The notes beneath the pieces are model-generated. The model made no database searches and was not told where the DNA came from. It worked only from the letters and a program-made list of their open reading frames with translations. A DNA stretch of 64,000 nucleotides, taken from contig NC_087067.1 in the NCBI RefSeq assembly GCF_963678635.1, positions 53,622,233-53,686,232 on the forward strand, given 5' to 3'. How positions within the stretch are numbered: position 1 is the stretch's first letter; each line of letters opens with the position of its first letter. The position numbers were made by a program, and so were the translations under genes. Positions 46,063 to 57,605 of the stretch are shown one piece after another. The stretch is from Symsagittifera roscoffensis. Taxonomy: Eukaryota > Xenacoelomorpha > Acoela > Convolutidae.

Positions 46063-47660
46063 GCCATCCGGGGTTTACAGAGTTTTTTAGAACTATCTTT
46101 TTTCTCTGCAATTGAAGGATGGATGATGAACGTTGGTATTTGGCGAACATCATTTTCTTATCCGGTTCCTCTTAAAGAAGAACGTTCCAGGACGCTGGAA
46201 TGGTGGAAATGAAGTTGTTATTTGTCATTCGACAACGACTGGGATCCCCAATGAAATCAATCCGATTTCAAAATGGTTTGCTATGTCAAGTTTTTCTGTA
46301 ATAGAAGAGAACTGTTTTGTGTGCAGCCTCGTCTGGGAATGGCGTGAAGATCGTGTGTGGAAGGGATGCCTTGTAGCTCGGATCTGTACGTATACTTCAG
46401 CATCGAGGTGGTCATTGGTCTATCTCATTGAAGTCCTTTTCTGCGAAGTCAAGTCGTACTCTAAATCCTTTGAGTCGTGATTGTGGACGGCATGTCGGTT
46501 GTGTTTAGCCATTTTTTTGTTTGAGTGTGATGGGATCGTCTAGTCTTTGGATGTTCGTCTTTGTTGTTGTGTATGATCTATATAATGCAAAGTATGATTT
46601 TTATTTTATAAATTTATGTTAATTTGATTTTTTAATCATGAACTTAGTTTGTTGTTTTCACAAAACCGTTTTGTTTTAGTTCAGTTATTTTGAAGAGTTA
46701 CTCACCCTTGAGTACCTCTTATTAAAAATTGAAGTGTGCTCACAAAGCGTGTGTGTAGTGCGGTGGGTTAGGCCGGCTATAAGCATGCTCAGGACGTCCT
46801 TCTCTGGTGGGTTAGGCCAGGAGTGGGAGTATGATTGCATGCTGTTTCTTTGAGAGGTCCTGTTATGTGATAGCGTTTTATGTTGGTTTTTTCTGGTCTT
46901 TCTTATGTTACTTTGGTTGTGTCCTTTTTTCAATAATCGAATTGTTTTTGGTTTGGGTTTGTCATGCGACTTTTTTGTGTTTTATTATTTCTTTCTTAGA
47001 CTTTATAATAGTCTTCAAAAAATTAAATTATCCAGTTTTAAGCTGGGTTAATCCGGTTTGGGTACCGTTGGTTTTCTTTTCTTAGTCATGCTGTTTTTTT
47101 TATGATTTGTGGTGTTTAGTAAGCTGCGTTGGTTAGTTTGGTTTAGTATATAATTCCTTTCCAACCGGGTTAAAGGAAAGTTTGAAACTTGTTATCGTGT
47201 GTTAGAGTTGTTTATAGTGAAAACTTGAAACTTAAAATCATTATTTAAACAATTCTTCGTGGGCGAGCTGTGCGAGTTTGGATAGAATTCTTGTGCGAAT
47301 GAATGAAAGTATCAAAACGGTTAGTTTTGCTTTCTCATTTTATGAATTTATTGCATTGAATTTGAATTTTACTGCGTTTTGGGGAAGTTTAAAATTATAA
47401 ATTTTCATCGTATTTAATTTTACTGCTTCGTGGGGAAATAATTTATAAATGAAATTACTACAAAAGGTATGAATTTTACTACATTATTTAGTGCTAAAGA
47501 TTGAGGAGTTTGAATATAATTCAACATGTCTGTGTTTTTATTTGTCTTTTTCTGTTTTGTAGATGATTGTGGTGTGAAGACTAAAAGATTAAATCAAACA
47601 TTGATAGAAAATGGTTAGTATTCATTTGAATTTATTAGTTAAAGTATTTTAATTTATAGT
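46063..47660 (-). other. retroelement 3' non-coding region
   Basis: About 1.6 kb between the last ORF and the 3' LTR. Unusually G/T-rich on the + strand. Open frames on the + strand (46133-46480) show no family motif. Confidence 0.5.
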
Positions 47661-47664
47661 TACC

Positions 47665-49465
47665 TTAGTCTTCTGAGAAAAACCGTGGAAAGATGTCGTG
47701 GATGTCTGATGTTGTTAGTAACTTGGCTAGTATGCGTATGATGTTTTTAGTTTGTAGCAGTGGCCAAAGCAATTGAAGTGCCTTGATGGTGTTTAGTTCT
47801 TCTGTGCCTACTGCGAACTCGTAAGGTGTGTTTTGGATGAGGTTGTAAATTTTATGGTTATATTTAGTATTATGAATGAATTCTAAAATGGGTATTTCAA
47901 TAGGTGTCATGAATTCATGCGGGATAAGGAAGGGTCTTGATTCTTCGGAATTGAAGGTCTTTGTGATGGGACAGAATATGTACATTTGGCTAACTGGGCC
48001 ATAGTTGCGGAGGATGCCGTGTAGGTTAGTATCTTTAATGCAATATATAAAATTTATAAAAAATGGTGACGTGTATTTTGAGTTAAGAAACTGAAAACGA
48101 TGGTGAGGTTGTCTTGATGGAGTGTGCAAATCAAAATGATTTTGTATAAAACGATAATATGTATATGTGTGCGTTTATTTAGTGCGTAACATAAGATCGT
48201 GGGAACAGTGCAAATCGCGTTCCTGTGGTGAAAGAAAGTGAAAGGTTAGTGAAAATAACTGAAATTTATCATAGAAGCTTTCATATGCTTGAAAATCAAC
48301 TAGTGATTCGGAAATAATGTGATCATGCTTTCTATCAAAAATATTGAGTGTAAATACGTATGATGTTTTAATGAAAAATTTTTCTGTTAGTTGCGGGTTT
48401 GCGAAGCGGTCTTCATCTAAAAATTGATTTTGATTAGGGCAGACGATATTATGATCGTAGTATTCTATTGCAAAATCGTTAGCTCGGGGTGCGGTGAATG
48501 TTTTTAATAATTTTTTATATCCAACGTAAGTAAATTGTCGAGGTATTAGTGTTGTGGTTAGTCTATATAACATGTTTTTATTTTTCTCGATACTTTCAGT
48601 AGTATTAGCTAATGGTAGGCAGAGGGGGTTAGTATAATCATAATAAGCTGTCCAATGGAGTGTTGGCATTAAAACGTGCTCATCAACAAAATTTCGTGTA
48701 TCGTTAGCAATGATAGGTGTATTTAATGTATATTGCGGAAATGAGGGTAATGTGATTTCGAGAAATTTTTTCGCGTTTGTGTGTTCCGGGTGATTGATAT
48801 ATTTGCGGGCTGTTCCGGGTTTGGTTGGGAATGGGTGATTTGGAAATTTTCGTTTAAAAGTGCGATAAGCTCGGTTAGTACTGGTAGGTGTTTCGATGGA
48901 TGTGGATGATTGAGCTAATGATGGAGTGTAAGCTGAAGAGGGTGTAGGAGTTGGTGGATTTGAGGATGTTATTGTGGATGATAGTTGATGTATTGTGAGA
49001 GTTTGGGGATGTATTAGTTGTTGTTGTAATGTTATAAAATTGTCGATTTCTGCGGAAATTTGGATGGTATCTGGGGAGTTATTATGTGATTTGTCGGAAT
49101 GAAATGGAAAATAGGTTGGTGTTACTTGGGAAGCGTAAGAAGGAGTGGAAAGGGATGGGAGTGGATGATTGGATTGGATGGGTTGAAAAGATGGTTGCGA
49201 AAAAACTGAGGAGTTGGTCTGGGTATAGGTAGAGGGAGATGGTTCGGAGTCTGCAAATTCGTCGGGGGTTTCTACATTAGCGTTATTAAATTGTGAGATA
49301 GTATGAAAAACTGAAATACCTGAGTTAGTATCAGAATTCGTGCTTGATGATATATTAATAATTGGAAAATCGGGTGGTGGGAAAGCAAAAAGTGGGATAA
49401 TTGGGATTTGAGTTTGGAGGTTGGCTGGGTGGGAATTTGAGCGATGGAGGGATCAAAGTTGTCGG
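47665..49465 (-). pseudogene. extra 3' ORF of the Ty3 element, function unknown
   Basis: One reading frame on the minus strand runs from an ATG near 49464 to 47665, about 600 codons, broken only by a TGA at codon 6 and a TAA at 48177-48175. The N-terminal ~240 codons are P/S/T/Q/N-rich low complexity; the C-terminal ~345 codons look folded (for example YYDHNIVCPNQNQF, HRFQFLNSKYTSPFF, LLWPLLQTKNIIRI). No signal peptide, membrane segment or known domain is recognised. Position after the envelope-like gene is unusual for Ty3/gypsy. It may be a structural or regulatory accessory protein; the two stops make this copy defective. Confidence 0.6.
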
Positions 49466-49775
49466 CTCATCGTGGGCTAAAAAAAATGATTATTTTGAGA
49501 TTGAAAAGTGGTGGCGTGAGATTTTTCTATAATTTGTTCATATGTATTATCATTTTGTGAATGATGTTTATTATGTGTTGGATGGGACTTTGTGTTGTAT
49601 TTGGTCTAGAATTTGGACTATTTGTGATTGCTAGGTTTCGAAAATTTCGGGGAACTAATGATAATGGATGATTTTGTGGTAAAGTTGGTATCTGTGGTGC
49701 TGTAGGTGTTGTATCTACATTATTATGTTCTTCGTTACATGTGTTTAGTCTTGTGGATATTTTTGTATTATATTC

Positions 49776-52087
49776 TTATATTTGTGCATCTAAAAGTATT
49801 TTATTGATTGATGATGAAAAAATTCCAAAAAATTCTGCAAATAGTATACGTGCTACACTTGCTTGGCGGTTTACTTGTGTGTGTATAGCGCATGTGTTAT
49901 AGATTCCTTTTAACAGTGAGAAAATAAATCCTATAAAACTAAACATGGCGTATAAGATGTTAATTTTTCTAAGATGTAACAGGGCCATCCTAGAAAAGCT
50001 AGAATTTCATTTTTTAAGGTGACAAAACTGAAAATATTTATAGGTGAAATATCCTGTGGTCTGTATTTTTCACCGTTTAAATATATGTAGTCTTTGATAT
50101 CTTTAAAATATCCGCTATAGTCTTGTGTATAAATGTCTGCAAATCCTGCGGTTTCGGCAAGTTTTCTTAAATTCTGGTCGATTGATTGGCGTTGTATTGT
50201 GTCCATTTGTGTTAATAATTCCTGAAACTGTTGTGTTCTAATGTGATCTTGGTTATCAGATTTAGAAAAAATTCCAATTGATTGTAAATCAATATTTGGG
50301 TTACGAGCGATAGCTCTGATACTTTCGGGTGAAAATTTTTTGAGTGGTTGCATTATTGTAGGGTATGGTGTAAGTAGGTAGTATTTATCTTCATCAGGGT
50401 TTAATTGTACTACATTGTGGCTATTTTCTGATCCACATGGGACTGCGGTATCCCAAAAATATGTTCGTCTTGAAAGTGTGTCGACAAAATGTACTTTATC
50501 TTTATAGAATATGGGGATTCTTTTATAACAACGTTTGTCTTCAAAAACAAATTATGGTGATACTTTTTTTGGTGCAAGTATAGAACCATGAAATGTTTCC
50601 TTCATAGTCAAGAAAATTTGATCTGTTTCCTGATAATAAGTATCTTGCGTAAGGTATTTTTAGTACTGCTTATGCGAGTGATTGTAAGATTTGTGTTCTT
50701 TCTAATTCGCATAGTTGATGAAGTGTTTCTAACTCAGAAAGTGACATTTTTTGGAAAATTCTAGTAATTTTATAGTCTAATGTCTTGTCTAAGTGGATAT
50801 CATAATGAATATTACCAAGATAGGTGCTATTTATTAGTGACAGTTCTTGTAAACGTGTGCTTTTACTGTCATATGGTTTTAGTTTTCCACCAGGTTGACC
50901 TTTGCTTTTATAAAAGTTAACTGGGACGTATGATGTTCCTTCGTTAATAGGGTGACTTGTGGCATAAGGGTCAAATTTTATTTTTCCAGTGGTCATGTCG
51001 AAACCTTTTTCGTATTCGGCAATTATTTCAGAGTATTGTGTTTTATAAAGTGGATTGCTATATTTACATGCAAATTCTGTTTCTTGATAGACTTGAAAGC
51101 GTGTTAATTTACTTTCTATATCATGAATGTTTTTGAAGTCATTGCTTTGTTTACCAGATGGGTTCACTTGTTCGTATGGGATTGATTCAATAAAATGTTT
51201 TTCATGAAATTTTATCATTCGAGCGTGTATTTTTGCTACTTGAAACGTTGTGCATGTATCTTCGGGAAACCAAACAATTGTTGCCTGGGTCCTTGTTGAG
51301 GGTCACAATAACCTTGATCATTTTTGCAAAGTAATCTAATTGCTTGATAGATCATGGTGTTATCAGTTAAATCTCGTGTGAGTTGTATTTTTTCAAGTTG
51401 TATTTTCCAATCGAAAAACATTATTTCTTGATATCCTTTATTTTTCGTGTCTGCTTTACAGTTTGAAGGGTGATTTATTCCAATGTGTGGTATCCAGTGT
51501 TTATCGTGTATGTCATAAGTTAATCTTCCGTGTGCGCCGTTATATGGGTATTTTTCGTCTAATTTAATTTGTCCTTGATAACGTTCAAGTTCTGCTTGAT
51601 GTACAGAATCGGCAAAGACTTGAAAATTTACTATTTTGCTGTCTGTGTTTTTATTTCTTGTTAGATTTGGTCTGAGTAATTCGTTTTCACAATCGTCGGG
51701 GTTTAGGTGTAAAAAAAAGACGTTCTATATTACTTTGGTAAAATGATTTGTGATAAAGTCGGTTCTTATTTCCGTTGGAAACTTGTGAACAATATACTTT
51801 CTTTTCGGAAAATGTTGCTGTTAATTTATATCCTGTGACTGTGTTGCTCGGGCTTTTGAGTTCAATGTTGCTATTACATTTGTAGTTTCTATAGCTTGTG
51901 GTTCTGTTTCGCATTGTGATACTTGATTTATTGCATATTTGTGTAGTGTTTTTTGTTCGTTTTCTTCACAATCATAGTGTGTTACTAATAAGTCCTGAGT
52001 TCCTGTGCGAGGAGAAGGATTTGTGTTTTGGTCGGAAAAAATTAGAAAAAAGATGTGTTGAAATGTTAATAGTTTTATAATATACAT
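49776..52087 (-). pseudogene. envelope-glycoprotein-like gene, broken
   Basis: Starts at 52087 with a hydrophobic signal-like N-terminus (MYIIKLLTFQHIFFLIFS), followed by a Cys-containing block with YDCEEN and QVSQCE. Further pieces on the minus strand: 51914-51687, 51421-51236, 51218-50670 (ends with ELCELERTQ-like LCELERTQILQSL), 50353-49931, 49988-49776 (hydrophobic membrane segment). The YDC/Cys block and LCELERTQ block resemble, from memory, glycoproteins found in some Metaviridae and chuvirus-like viruses. At least three frame breaks or stops interrupt it, so no full product is made from this copy. Assignment to that glycoprotein class is inference. Confidence 0.6.
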
Positions 52088-53206
52088 GTGTATGATAATC
52101 CTGAGTATGGGTTATAAAATGTTATGTAACCAATTGTGTTTTTCGTATATCTATCGTATTTGTATATTACTTCAGTGGTTATAAATGGTGGTGGTAGTGA
52201 TTGAGCTGTTATATTTGGTGGATTTAATGGGTAGGGGTGTTGAAAAATATTATTAAGTTTGATCGTGATTTCAAATTTTAATTGGAGACTATTTTGTTGA
52301 AGTATTTGAATATTGTGTTCTCGAATATTTTCGCGGATATCTTGTCTATATTGTAATCTATTGAGTGCCCAACTGTGGAGTCGGTTACTTTCTTGATGTT
52401 GTCCATATAATGGGGGAGGTGCTATGAATGTGTTCCAATCTAATCCTAAAGGGGTATTTGATGATGATTGTTCTCGATATCTAGCGTCGAGGTTATTTGG
52501 AAAATTTAAAGGGAAAAGTGTCGGTGAGATTTGACTTAATGATGGTGTTGACGGGAGTGATAATGTTTCTGGTAATGATGATAGTGTTGTATCAGTAGAG
52601 ATATCTATTGGATCATTTACCAAGTTTAGTTCACCTTGTGTATATGAGTGTGTTGCCCAATATGGTAGTCGTGCGGTGGGATTGGGGGGGGGGGCTAAAG
52701 GGATTTTCACGTATTTGTTCAGATGTTGGTGTTGAACTTAAGTAATCTGAGGGTATACTTGAGGTGCTGCGTTGTGAAAGGAGTGGGGGAGTTTCTGGTA
52801 ATGTACTACTTGAATTTTCTGAAGTAGTTGGTTTTGGTGATTGGGGTATATCAAAATGAATTCTAGGGGTTTGAATATTCCTATTTCTTCGTGGATGTAT
52901 AATTTGTCTATTTATTTCGACTGTATTTTGATTTTGACTAATGTGTCTTATTCTATTTAAATTTTGTGGTAATGGGGGTATAAATTATATGTTGGTTCAT
53001 TTAGGGGTGCTTGTCGCTGAACTGGTTCTAATGGTTCAAATAAGCGAGCGTGTCGTTCTTCGAAAATGTTATCTTGGAAAGAAATTCGTGTGGATGTTTG
53101 GTGGTTTTGAGTAGTTGTGGGTATGACTGGGTTTTCTGGGGAGGATGTCGGTGAAGACTGATGTTGTGGTGGTTGGTTTGCAATTTTGGAAATGTGTTTG
53201 ATTAAT
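52075..53206 (-). pseudogene. proline-rich ORF upstream of the envelope-like gene
   Basis: The minus-strand frame 52710-52075 (211 codons) is preceded by P/S/T/Q-rich open sequence back to about 53206 that shifts frame near 52990 and again at a C11 run (+ strand G11 at 52684-52694). N-terminal two thirds low complexity; the C-terminal ~90 residues (from NRLQYRQDIRENIREHN) look folded. It overlaps the first codons of the envelope-like gene. Unknown function; its plan (P/S-rich head, folded tail) recalls the 3' ORF at 47665-49465. Confidence 0.5.
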
Positions 53207-53213
53207 TTATTTT

Positions 53214-53633
53214 TTAGTGGGAAGATTTATGTTTATTGTAATATTCTTCGATGAAAAGAATTACAAGGATTGTTGCTAAGGCGAATGTGATTATTGCCTT
53301 TTTTACACATTTGCACATTGTCATGATTAGGGATGATAAAAATGTGATGAAAATTACGAATAGTAAAAAAGTATCTGTTCTACTAAAAATTTTTCGTATC
53401 ATTTAAATAGACTTTGAATTATCGTACCTGTGAATGTGGTCACTTATTTGGGAAAGTTGGAGATATATTTCAAATAGGGAGTAGAAAATAAAAAAAATAT
53501 TGCAAAAAATTATTAAAAGGATTATTAAAGCTTCAATAAAAAATATTAGCAAAAGTTTGAATAGAATGAAAAATTTTATGAAAAGATTTAAGATTGTAGT
53601 TTTTAAGATATTGACTGTTTGAGAGAAAAGCAT
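53214..53633 (-). CDS. two small hydrophobic membrane-protein ORFs of the Ty3 element
   Basis: 53633-53403 (76 aa) and 53402-53214 (62 aa), back to back. The first has a ~45-residue stretch of F/L/I (LFIKFFILFKLLLIFFIEAL and on); the second has two hydrophobic spans around a Cys-containing MCKCVKK linker. Each would form one or two transmembrane helices. AT-rich sequence favours such codons by chance, so reality is moderate. Confidence 0.4.
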
Positions 53634-54212
53634 TTAAGAAATGATTCGTTCGTCGAATATTTTTTGTTGTTTGGGGTGAGATTCAAGTGTGGTCGGATTA
53701 TTTATTGGTTTTTTGACAAGTGGGTTGAGTTTTGTGAAAAATTATTGGGGGCTAATTTTATGGTGTTCGGGAGGTGTTTTTTACTTTGTTTTTATTTGGT
53801 AGATAATCTGGGGTATTTTTGAAATATTTGTACTTTAGGCCAAAAGATTATGGTCCTTTTTGACTTTAGGCTAATTCGCCATTTTTGGTTGGAGGGTTTT
53901 TGAGGTCTGAGTTGGGAAAATATTGTTGATCTTTGCGTTATTAGATAGGGGAGGGTTGTAATAATATGGTGGTATTTATTTTAGTTGTCAAATTTTAGCG
54001 GGTTGCTTATTTTTGACCTGGAGGTTGTAAAGTTATAGTTATAGATATGCCTGGAGTTTAATATCTATCGGCTAATAGGTTGGTGTTAGAGATATAGAAG
54101 CTGACGGATTTGAGTGAATCCTATTGACTGAATCTGAACTAAAATTGTTGCGTATGTTTCAGCATGTTATCTCAAAAATATGAAAGTTTAAAATGATTTA
54201 GAAGTGGAAAAA

Positions 54213-54473
54213 TTATTGATTTTTAAAATCAAAGTTGCTTTTCAATTCAACTTTCTTTAATATTTTAGATTGTGGGATGAATGTTTTGTAATTTCTAAGT
54301 CGTGATGATTCTCTGTGTTCTGATTTTCTACTTGTTCGTGTGGTAAAATTTTTTCTATCATTTTCCTGTTTTTTCTTTCTTTTTGAGATATTTTTGTGTC
54401 TGGCGTTTTTTTTTGTTTTGAGTTGTGGTTTGTTTTTGATTTTGTTTTTTATGATGAACGTTGTCCTGTACAT
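54213..54473 (-). CDS. small K/R-rich ORF of the Ty3 element
   Basis: 86 residues, over one third K/R, no cysteines, between integrase and the membrane ORFs. It could be a nucleic-acid-binding accessory protein or a chance frame in A-rich sequence. Confidence 0.3.
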   Translation of the reverse strand: MYRTTFIIKNKIKNKPQLKTKKNARHKNISKRKKKQENDRKNFTTRTSRKSEHRESSRLRNYKTFIPQSKILKKVELKSNFDFKNQ

Positions 54474-54613
54474 TTGTTTCTTTTTCTGTACTGTTCTGTA
54501 TGATTTTGAATAACTTTTAAACCTGTAAAAGAATATAATTGAGTTAATTCGCGTAATGCGTATTCTTTTGGGTAATAGGGTAACAAATTGTTTTGATGTT
54601 GAATAATTTCATT

Positions 54614-54817
54614 TTATGTTGAATCTGTGAGTTTATACGTTACGTCAGTGGGTTTGGCAATTATTTGGTATGGTCTTTTTCGAAGGAGTTGTAATTTTTT
54701 AGAGATTCCTTTTTGCGTATTAAAGTTAGGTATTAAAACAAATGTTCCAATTTTTAAATCTGTGGCTGGCGTAAAGCGTGAATTAATTTGGTTGTTAATG
54801 TTTTGCCTTTGTAACAA
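54614..54817 (-). pseudogene. integrase C-terminal (GPY/F-like) module, split from the integrase
   Basis: TFVLIPNFNTQKG, then KKLQLLRKRPYQI, matches the Ty3 integrase C-terminal beta-barrel and GPY/F-type motif. It is separated from the integrase core ORF by a stop at 54826 and a frame change. Confidence 0.65.
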
Positions 54818-54825
54818 TTTCTTTG

Positions 54826-56133
54826 TTACTTTTTGGTAAATTTCATTGTGTTTTTATCTCTATTTAATATCCATTCGGTATGTGTACCGGAGGCTAATTT
54901 AAGAATTTGTGGATGATGAAAATGATCTTCATCATGTGTGTGTAAAGGTAGGTTATAACAAATTGAATCTTTATTTGCTTGGCAATAACCTTGTGCATTT
55001 TTATGTGCATTTGCTGTAAACATAATTGGTTTTTGTGGCTTTTGATTAAAAACCATTTCATATGGTGACATTCCTAAAGTTTTCGTAATTTGTGAATTAT
55101 ATGATAAGGGAAATAATTTTACATCTGCTGACCATTCTGTGAATCGTGTATCATTTCCATTAATGATACATCTGAGATATTCTTGTAGTGAACGGTTCAT
55201 ATCTTCGACTAAACCGTTTGTCCAAGGTGCATGAGATGTACGTGGTTTATGTTTGATGTTGTATAAGTGGCATATTGTGATGATTTCATTATTTATAAAT
55301 TCTGTACCGTTTTCTGTAACTAGGATTTCGGGTAATCCGAATTTGGCTATCCAATGTTCATAAAGTGTTGTGTAAGCATAATAAGCATTACAATGTGGTA
55401 CTGGGTTGAGTGCTACATAATGTGTGAATGCATCAACAATGACCATAATGTAGGAGTTTCTTTCTGAGGATGGTGAGATTGGTCTTTTTGTGTCGACTGA
55501 AATGCGATGGTTAAAATATAAACTTTGTCCTTCAAAATCTTGTTTCTGTGCTATTTGTTTTTGATTTGGATACGGTTTGTTCAATTGACATATTATACAA
55601 TCAATGCATAATACTTTTATCCAAATTGGTGCATTTGGGAAATAAAATTTTGTGTAAAATTCGAGTATGTTTTTTTCTGATCCGGAGTGTCCCTTTGTAT
55701 TTTGTGTATGGGAGATGTTAAAAGCGATTAGTATCATACTTAAAGGTAGACAGGGAACTTTAGAATATTTTAATTGATATTCTAAAAGATCTGTATTTTC
55801 ATTAATTGTTGTGTTGTTAAATTTTCTGAAATAGCGGAGGAGTGTTTTGTTTCCTAAAATTGTGGTATCAACTTTTACGGGCTTAGTTTTGTATTTGTGC
55901 CATGATTTTAGTTGTCTAATTACTGGATCGAGATTTTGATACCGTTTTAAAAGTTCAAGTGTAATTTTATCTGTTGGGGAAAGAAAAATATTGTCGATTT
56001 CTAGTTTTGATAGGGGAATTGTGTCAAGTGGGTCATGGAGGTCAAAAACTTGATTTATTGTGTATTTTGAATCATTTGTTTGTGTTCCCGATAAGTTTAT
56101 TTTATTGGTCAAAACCATTATTTTGACCATCAT
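54826..56133 (-). CDS. Ty3/gypsy integrase core
   Basis: 435 codons. HHCC zinc-binding region (HTQNTKGHSGS, then CIDCIICQ). The catalytic core carries the first Asp in ISVDTKRPI, then VTENGTEF where families have D-N-G-T-E-F: the second catalytic Asp is Glu (GAA). The final Glu lies in NGLVEDMNRSLQ. The missing Asp should abolish strand transfer. The first ~60 residues overlap the end of the RNase H frame. Confidence 0.88.
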   Translation of the reverse strand: MMVKIMVLTNKINLSGTQTNDSKYTINQVFDLHDPLDTIPLSKLEIDNIFLSPTDKITLELLKRYQNLDPVIRQLKSWHKYKTKPVKVDTTILGNKTLLRYFRKFNNTTINENTDLLEYQLKYSKVPCLPLSMILIAFNISHTQNTKGHSGSEKNILEFYTKFYFPNAPIWIKVLCIDCIICQLNKPYPNQKQIAQKQDFEGQSLYFNHRISVDTKRPISPSSERNSYIMVIVDAFTHYVALNPVPHCNAYYAYTTLYEHWIAKFGLPEILVTENGTEFINNEIITICHLYNIKHKPRTSHAPWTNGLVEDMNRSLQEYLRCIINGNDTRFTEWSADVKLFPLSYNSQITKTLGMSPYEMVFNQKPQKPIMFTANAHKNAQGYCQANKDSICYNLPLHTHDEDHFHHPQILKLASGTHTEWILNRDKNTMKFTKK

Positions 56134-56959
56134 TAATTTTTATCAATTGTGAGTATGGAATTGGTTTAAAAGTTGATGTTCCTAGTAAATCAACTTCATA
56201 GTGATTATTTTGGCAATCTAAGTAGAGTGGAAAATGTTGTAGATTATTTATTTGTGATTGATCAATGTCAGTTTTTACTGCGTATTTGCCTTCTAATCGG
56301 GGTGATGTTTCATTTTTTGCGAGATAGAAATTAATGTTTTGTGGTATTTCAACTGTAGTTTTTCGTGTAAGTAATTCAGGTGGCGTATTTTGACTTAATG
56401 TATCTGGTAATGCAAGGTTTTTTCCTGCTGTCCAAACTATATGTAAGTTTGGGAATTTCATTAAAATTAATTGAAATCTATAAACTCTATGATTAAGATT
56501 TGATTTTTGTGTAAAGAGAAACATAATCGGTTTGTGATCTGTAAATAGAACTGTTGGGTGTTTTGATCCAAGTATCAGAAATTCCTGTTCTGTAAGTGTA
56601 TAAATTATAGCTGTACATTCTCTCATTAGAGTTGAGAGTCGTAGCTCTGCGTTTGAAAATAATCTTAAATTTGCTGATATGAGATTCATTTTATTTGTTC
56701 CATTATATGATTGTAGCAATGCTGCGCCGATGCCAAAATTTGAAGCATCACACATTGCATATAATGGTTGATTTGGATCTGGAATTGTGTTTGAAATTTG
56801 TTCTGTTAAAAGCTTTTTAATTTCTTCAAATCGTGTTTGATGTTCAGTGGTCCATTCAAATTTATTTTGTTGTCTGAGGATGTTATAGAAAAGTCTTAAG
56901 TATAATTGCATTTTGTAAACATAGTTACTTTGATTCGTGATTTTGATTCGTGTAAACAT
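56102..56959 (-). CDS. Ty3/gypsy RNase H domain
   Basis: 285 codons. After an RT thumb-like start (NKFEWTTEHQTRFEEIKKLL): CDASNFGIGAALLQ (first Asp), LSTLMRECTAI (Glu), LFTDHKPI (Asp), then WTAGKNLALPDTLSQ. It ends in the linker before the integrase zinc finger. The 5' end is a deletion junction: the catalytic RT palm that should precede it is absent. Confidence 0.85.
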   Translation of the reverse strand: MFTRIKITNQSNYVYKMQLYLRLFYNILRQQNKFEWTTEHQTRFEEIKKLLTEQISNTIPDPNQPLYAMCDASNFGIGAALLQSYNGTNKMNLISANLRLFSNAELRLSTLMRECTAIIYTLTEQEFLILGSKHPTVLFTDHKPIMFLFTQKSNLNHRVYRFQLILMKFPNLHIVWTAGKNLALPDTLSQNTPPELLTRKTTVEIPQNINFYLAKNETSPRLEGKYAVKTDIDQSQINNLQHFPLYLDCQNNHYEVDLLGTSTFKPIPYSQLIKINDGQNNGFDQ

Positions 56960-56988
56960 AGTTACTTTGATTCGTGATTTTGATTCGT
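56915..56988 (+). repeat. 37-bp tandem duplication at the RT deletion junction
   Basis: Two perfect copies (56915-56951 and 56952-56988), each beginning GTAAACATAGTTACTTTGAT. The word TTGATTCGTGA recurs inside. It sits exactly where the RT core is lost. Confidence 0.9.
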
Positions 56989-57021
56989 GAATTAGTGAAT
57001 TGAGGTATCTAGCGTCTAAAA

Positions 57022-57600
57022 CTATTTTAGTGATTTACCTTTTGCTAGAATGATAAAAGGGTTAATGAAGGTGTTTCCTTTTGGTTGTTCTTCTTTATTT
57101 ACTGGTGATATAATTTCGTATTGTTCTAAAATATCAAGTAATCTATTTACCTTGTCGTGTAAATGAATCGGTACTTTACTTGCTCTTCGTTTTTTGAAAA
57201 CTGCGTCAGGTTTTAATGGGAGGTGTAGTGATGAATTGATTTTTCCAACGTCAAATTTTGATCTTGCGTAGACTGTTGAATATTGTAACAGTTGTTTTGC
57301 TAATTTATCAAATTCATCTTGTGTGATTTTTGAGTGTTGAAAACTAAACATTGATAAAAATTTTTGTTGTTCTTTTGTGTAATTTGTTATATTGAATGTC
57401 GGTTTAAAATATGGTGTTTTTGTGAAATAATCTGTATTTCTTTTTTCATTACTTATTATATTATTTATGGATAATTCTTCGTCAAGAATTGTTAATTGAC
57501 AAATATCTAATAGTTGTAATATATTATTTACTCTATAGGCTACTTCAATTATAGGTGAAATTGTAGCATTTATTTCTCAATATCCTAAAAGTCCTAAGGG
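57022..57600 (-). pseudogene. N-terminal piece of reverse transcriptase
   Basis: Open frame 57351-57022 (109 aa), with the reading upstream continuing to about 57590 after one stop. YARSKFDVGKINSSLHLPLK, then PFIILAKGKSLK, is the fingers start of Ty3 RT. The palm with the YxDD catalytic box and thumb is deleted, leaving about 30 more codons before RNase H. Confidence 0.8.
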
Positions 57601-57605
57601 TAATG

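Noticed and set aside
46831..47085. Hydrophobic + strand ORF as a membrane protein
   Set aside because: It lies in the G/T-rich 3' non-coding part of the minus-strand Ty3 element; composition alone gives F/L/V/W-rich frames.
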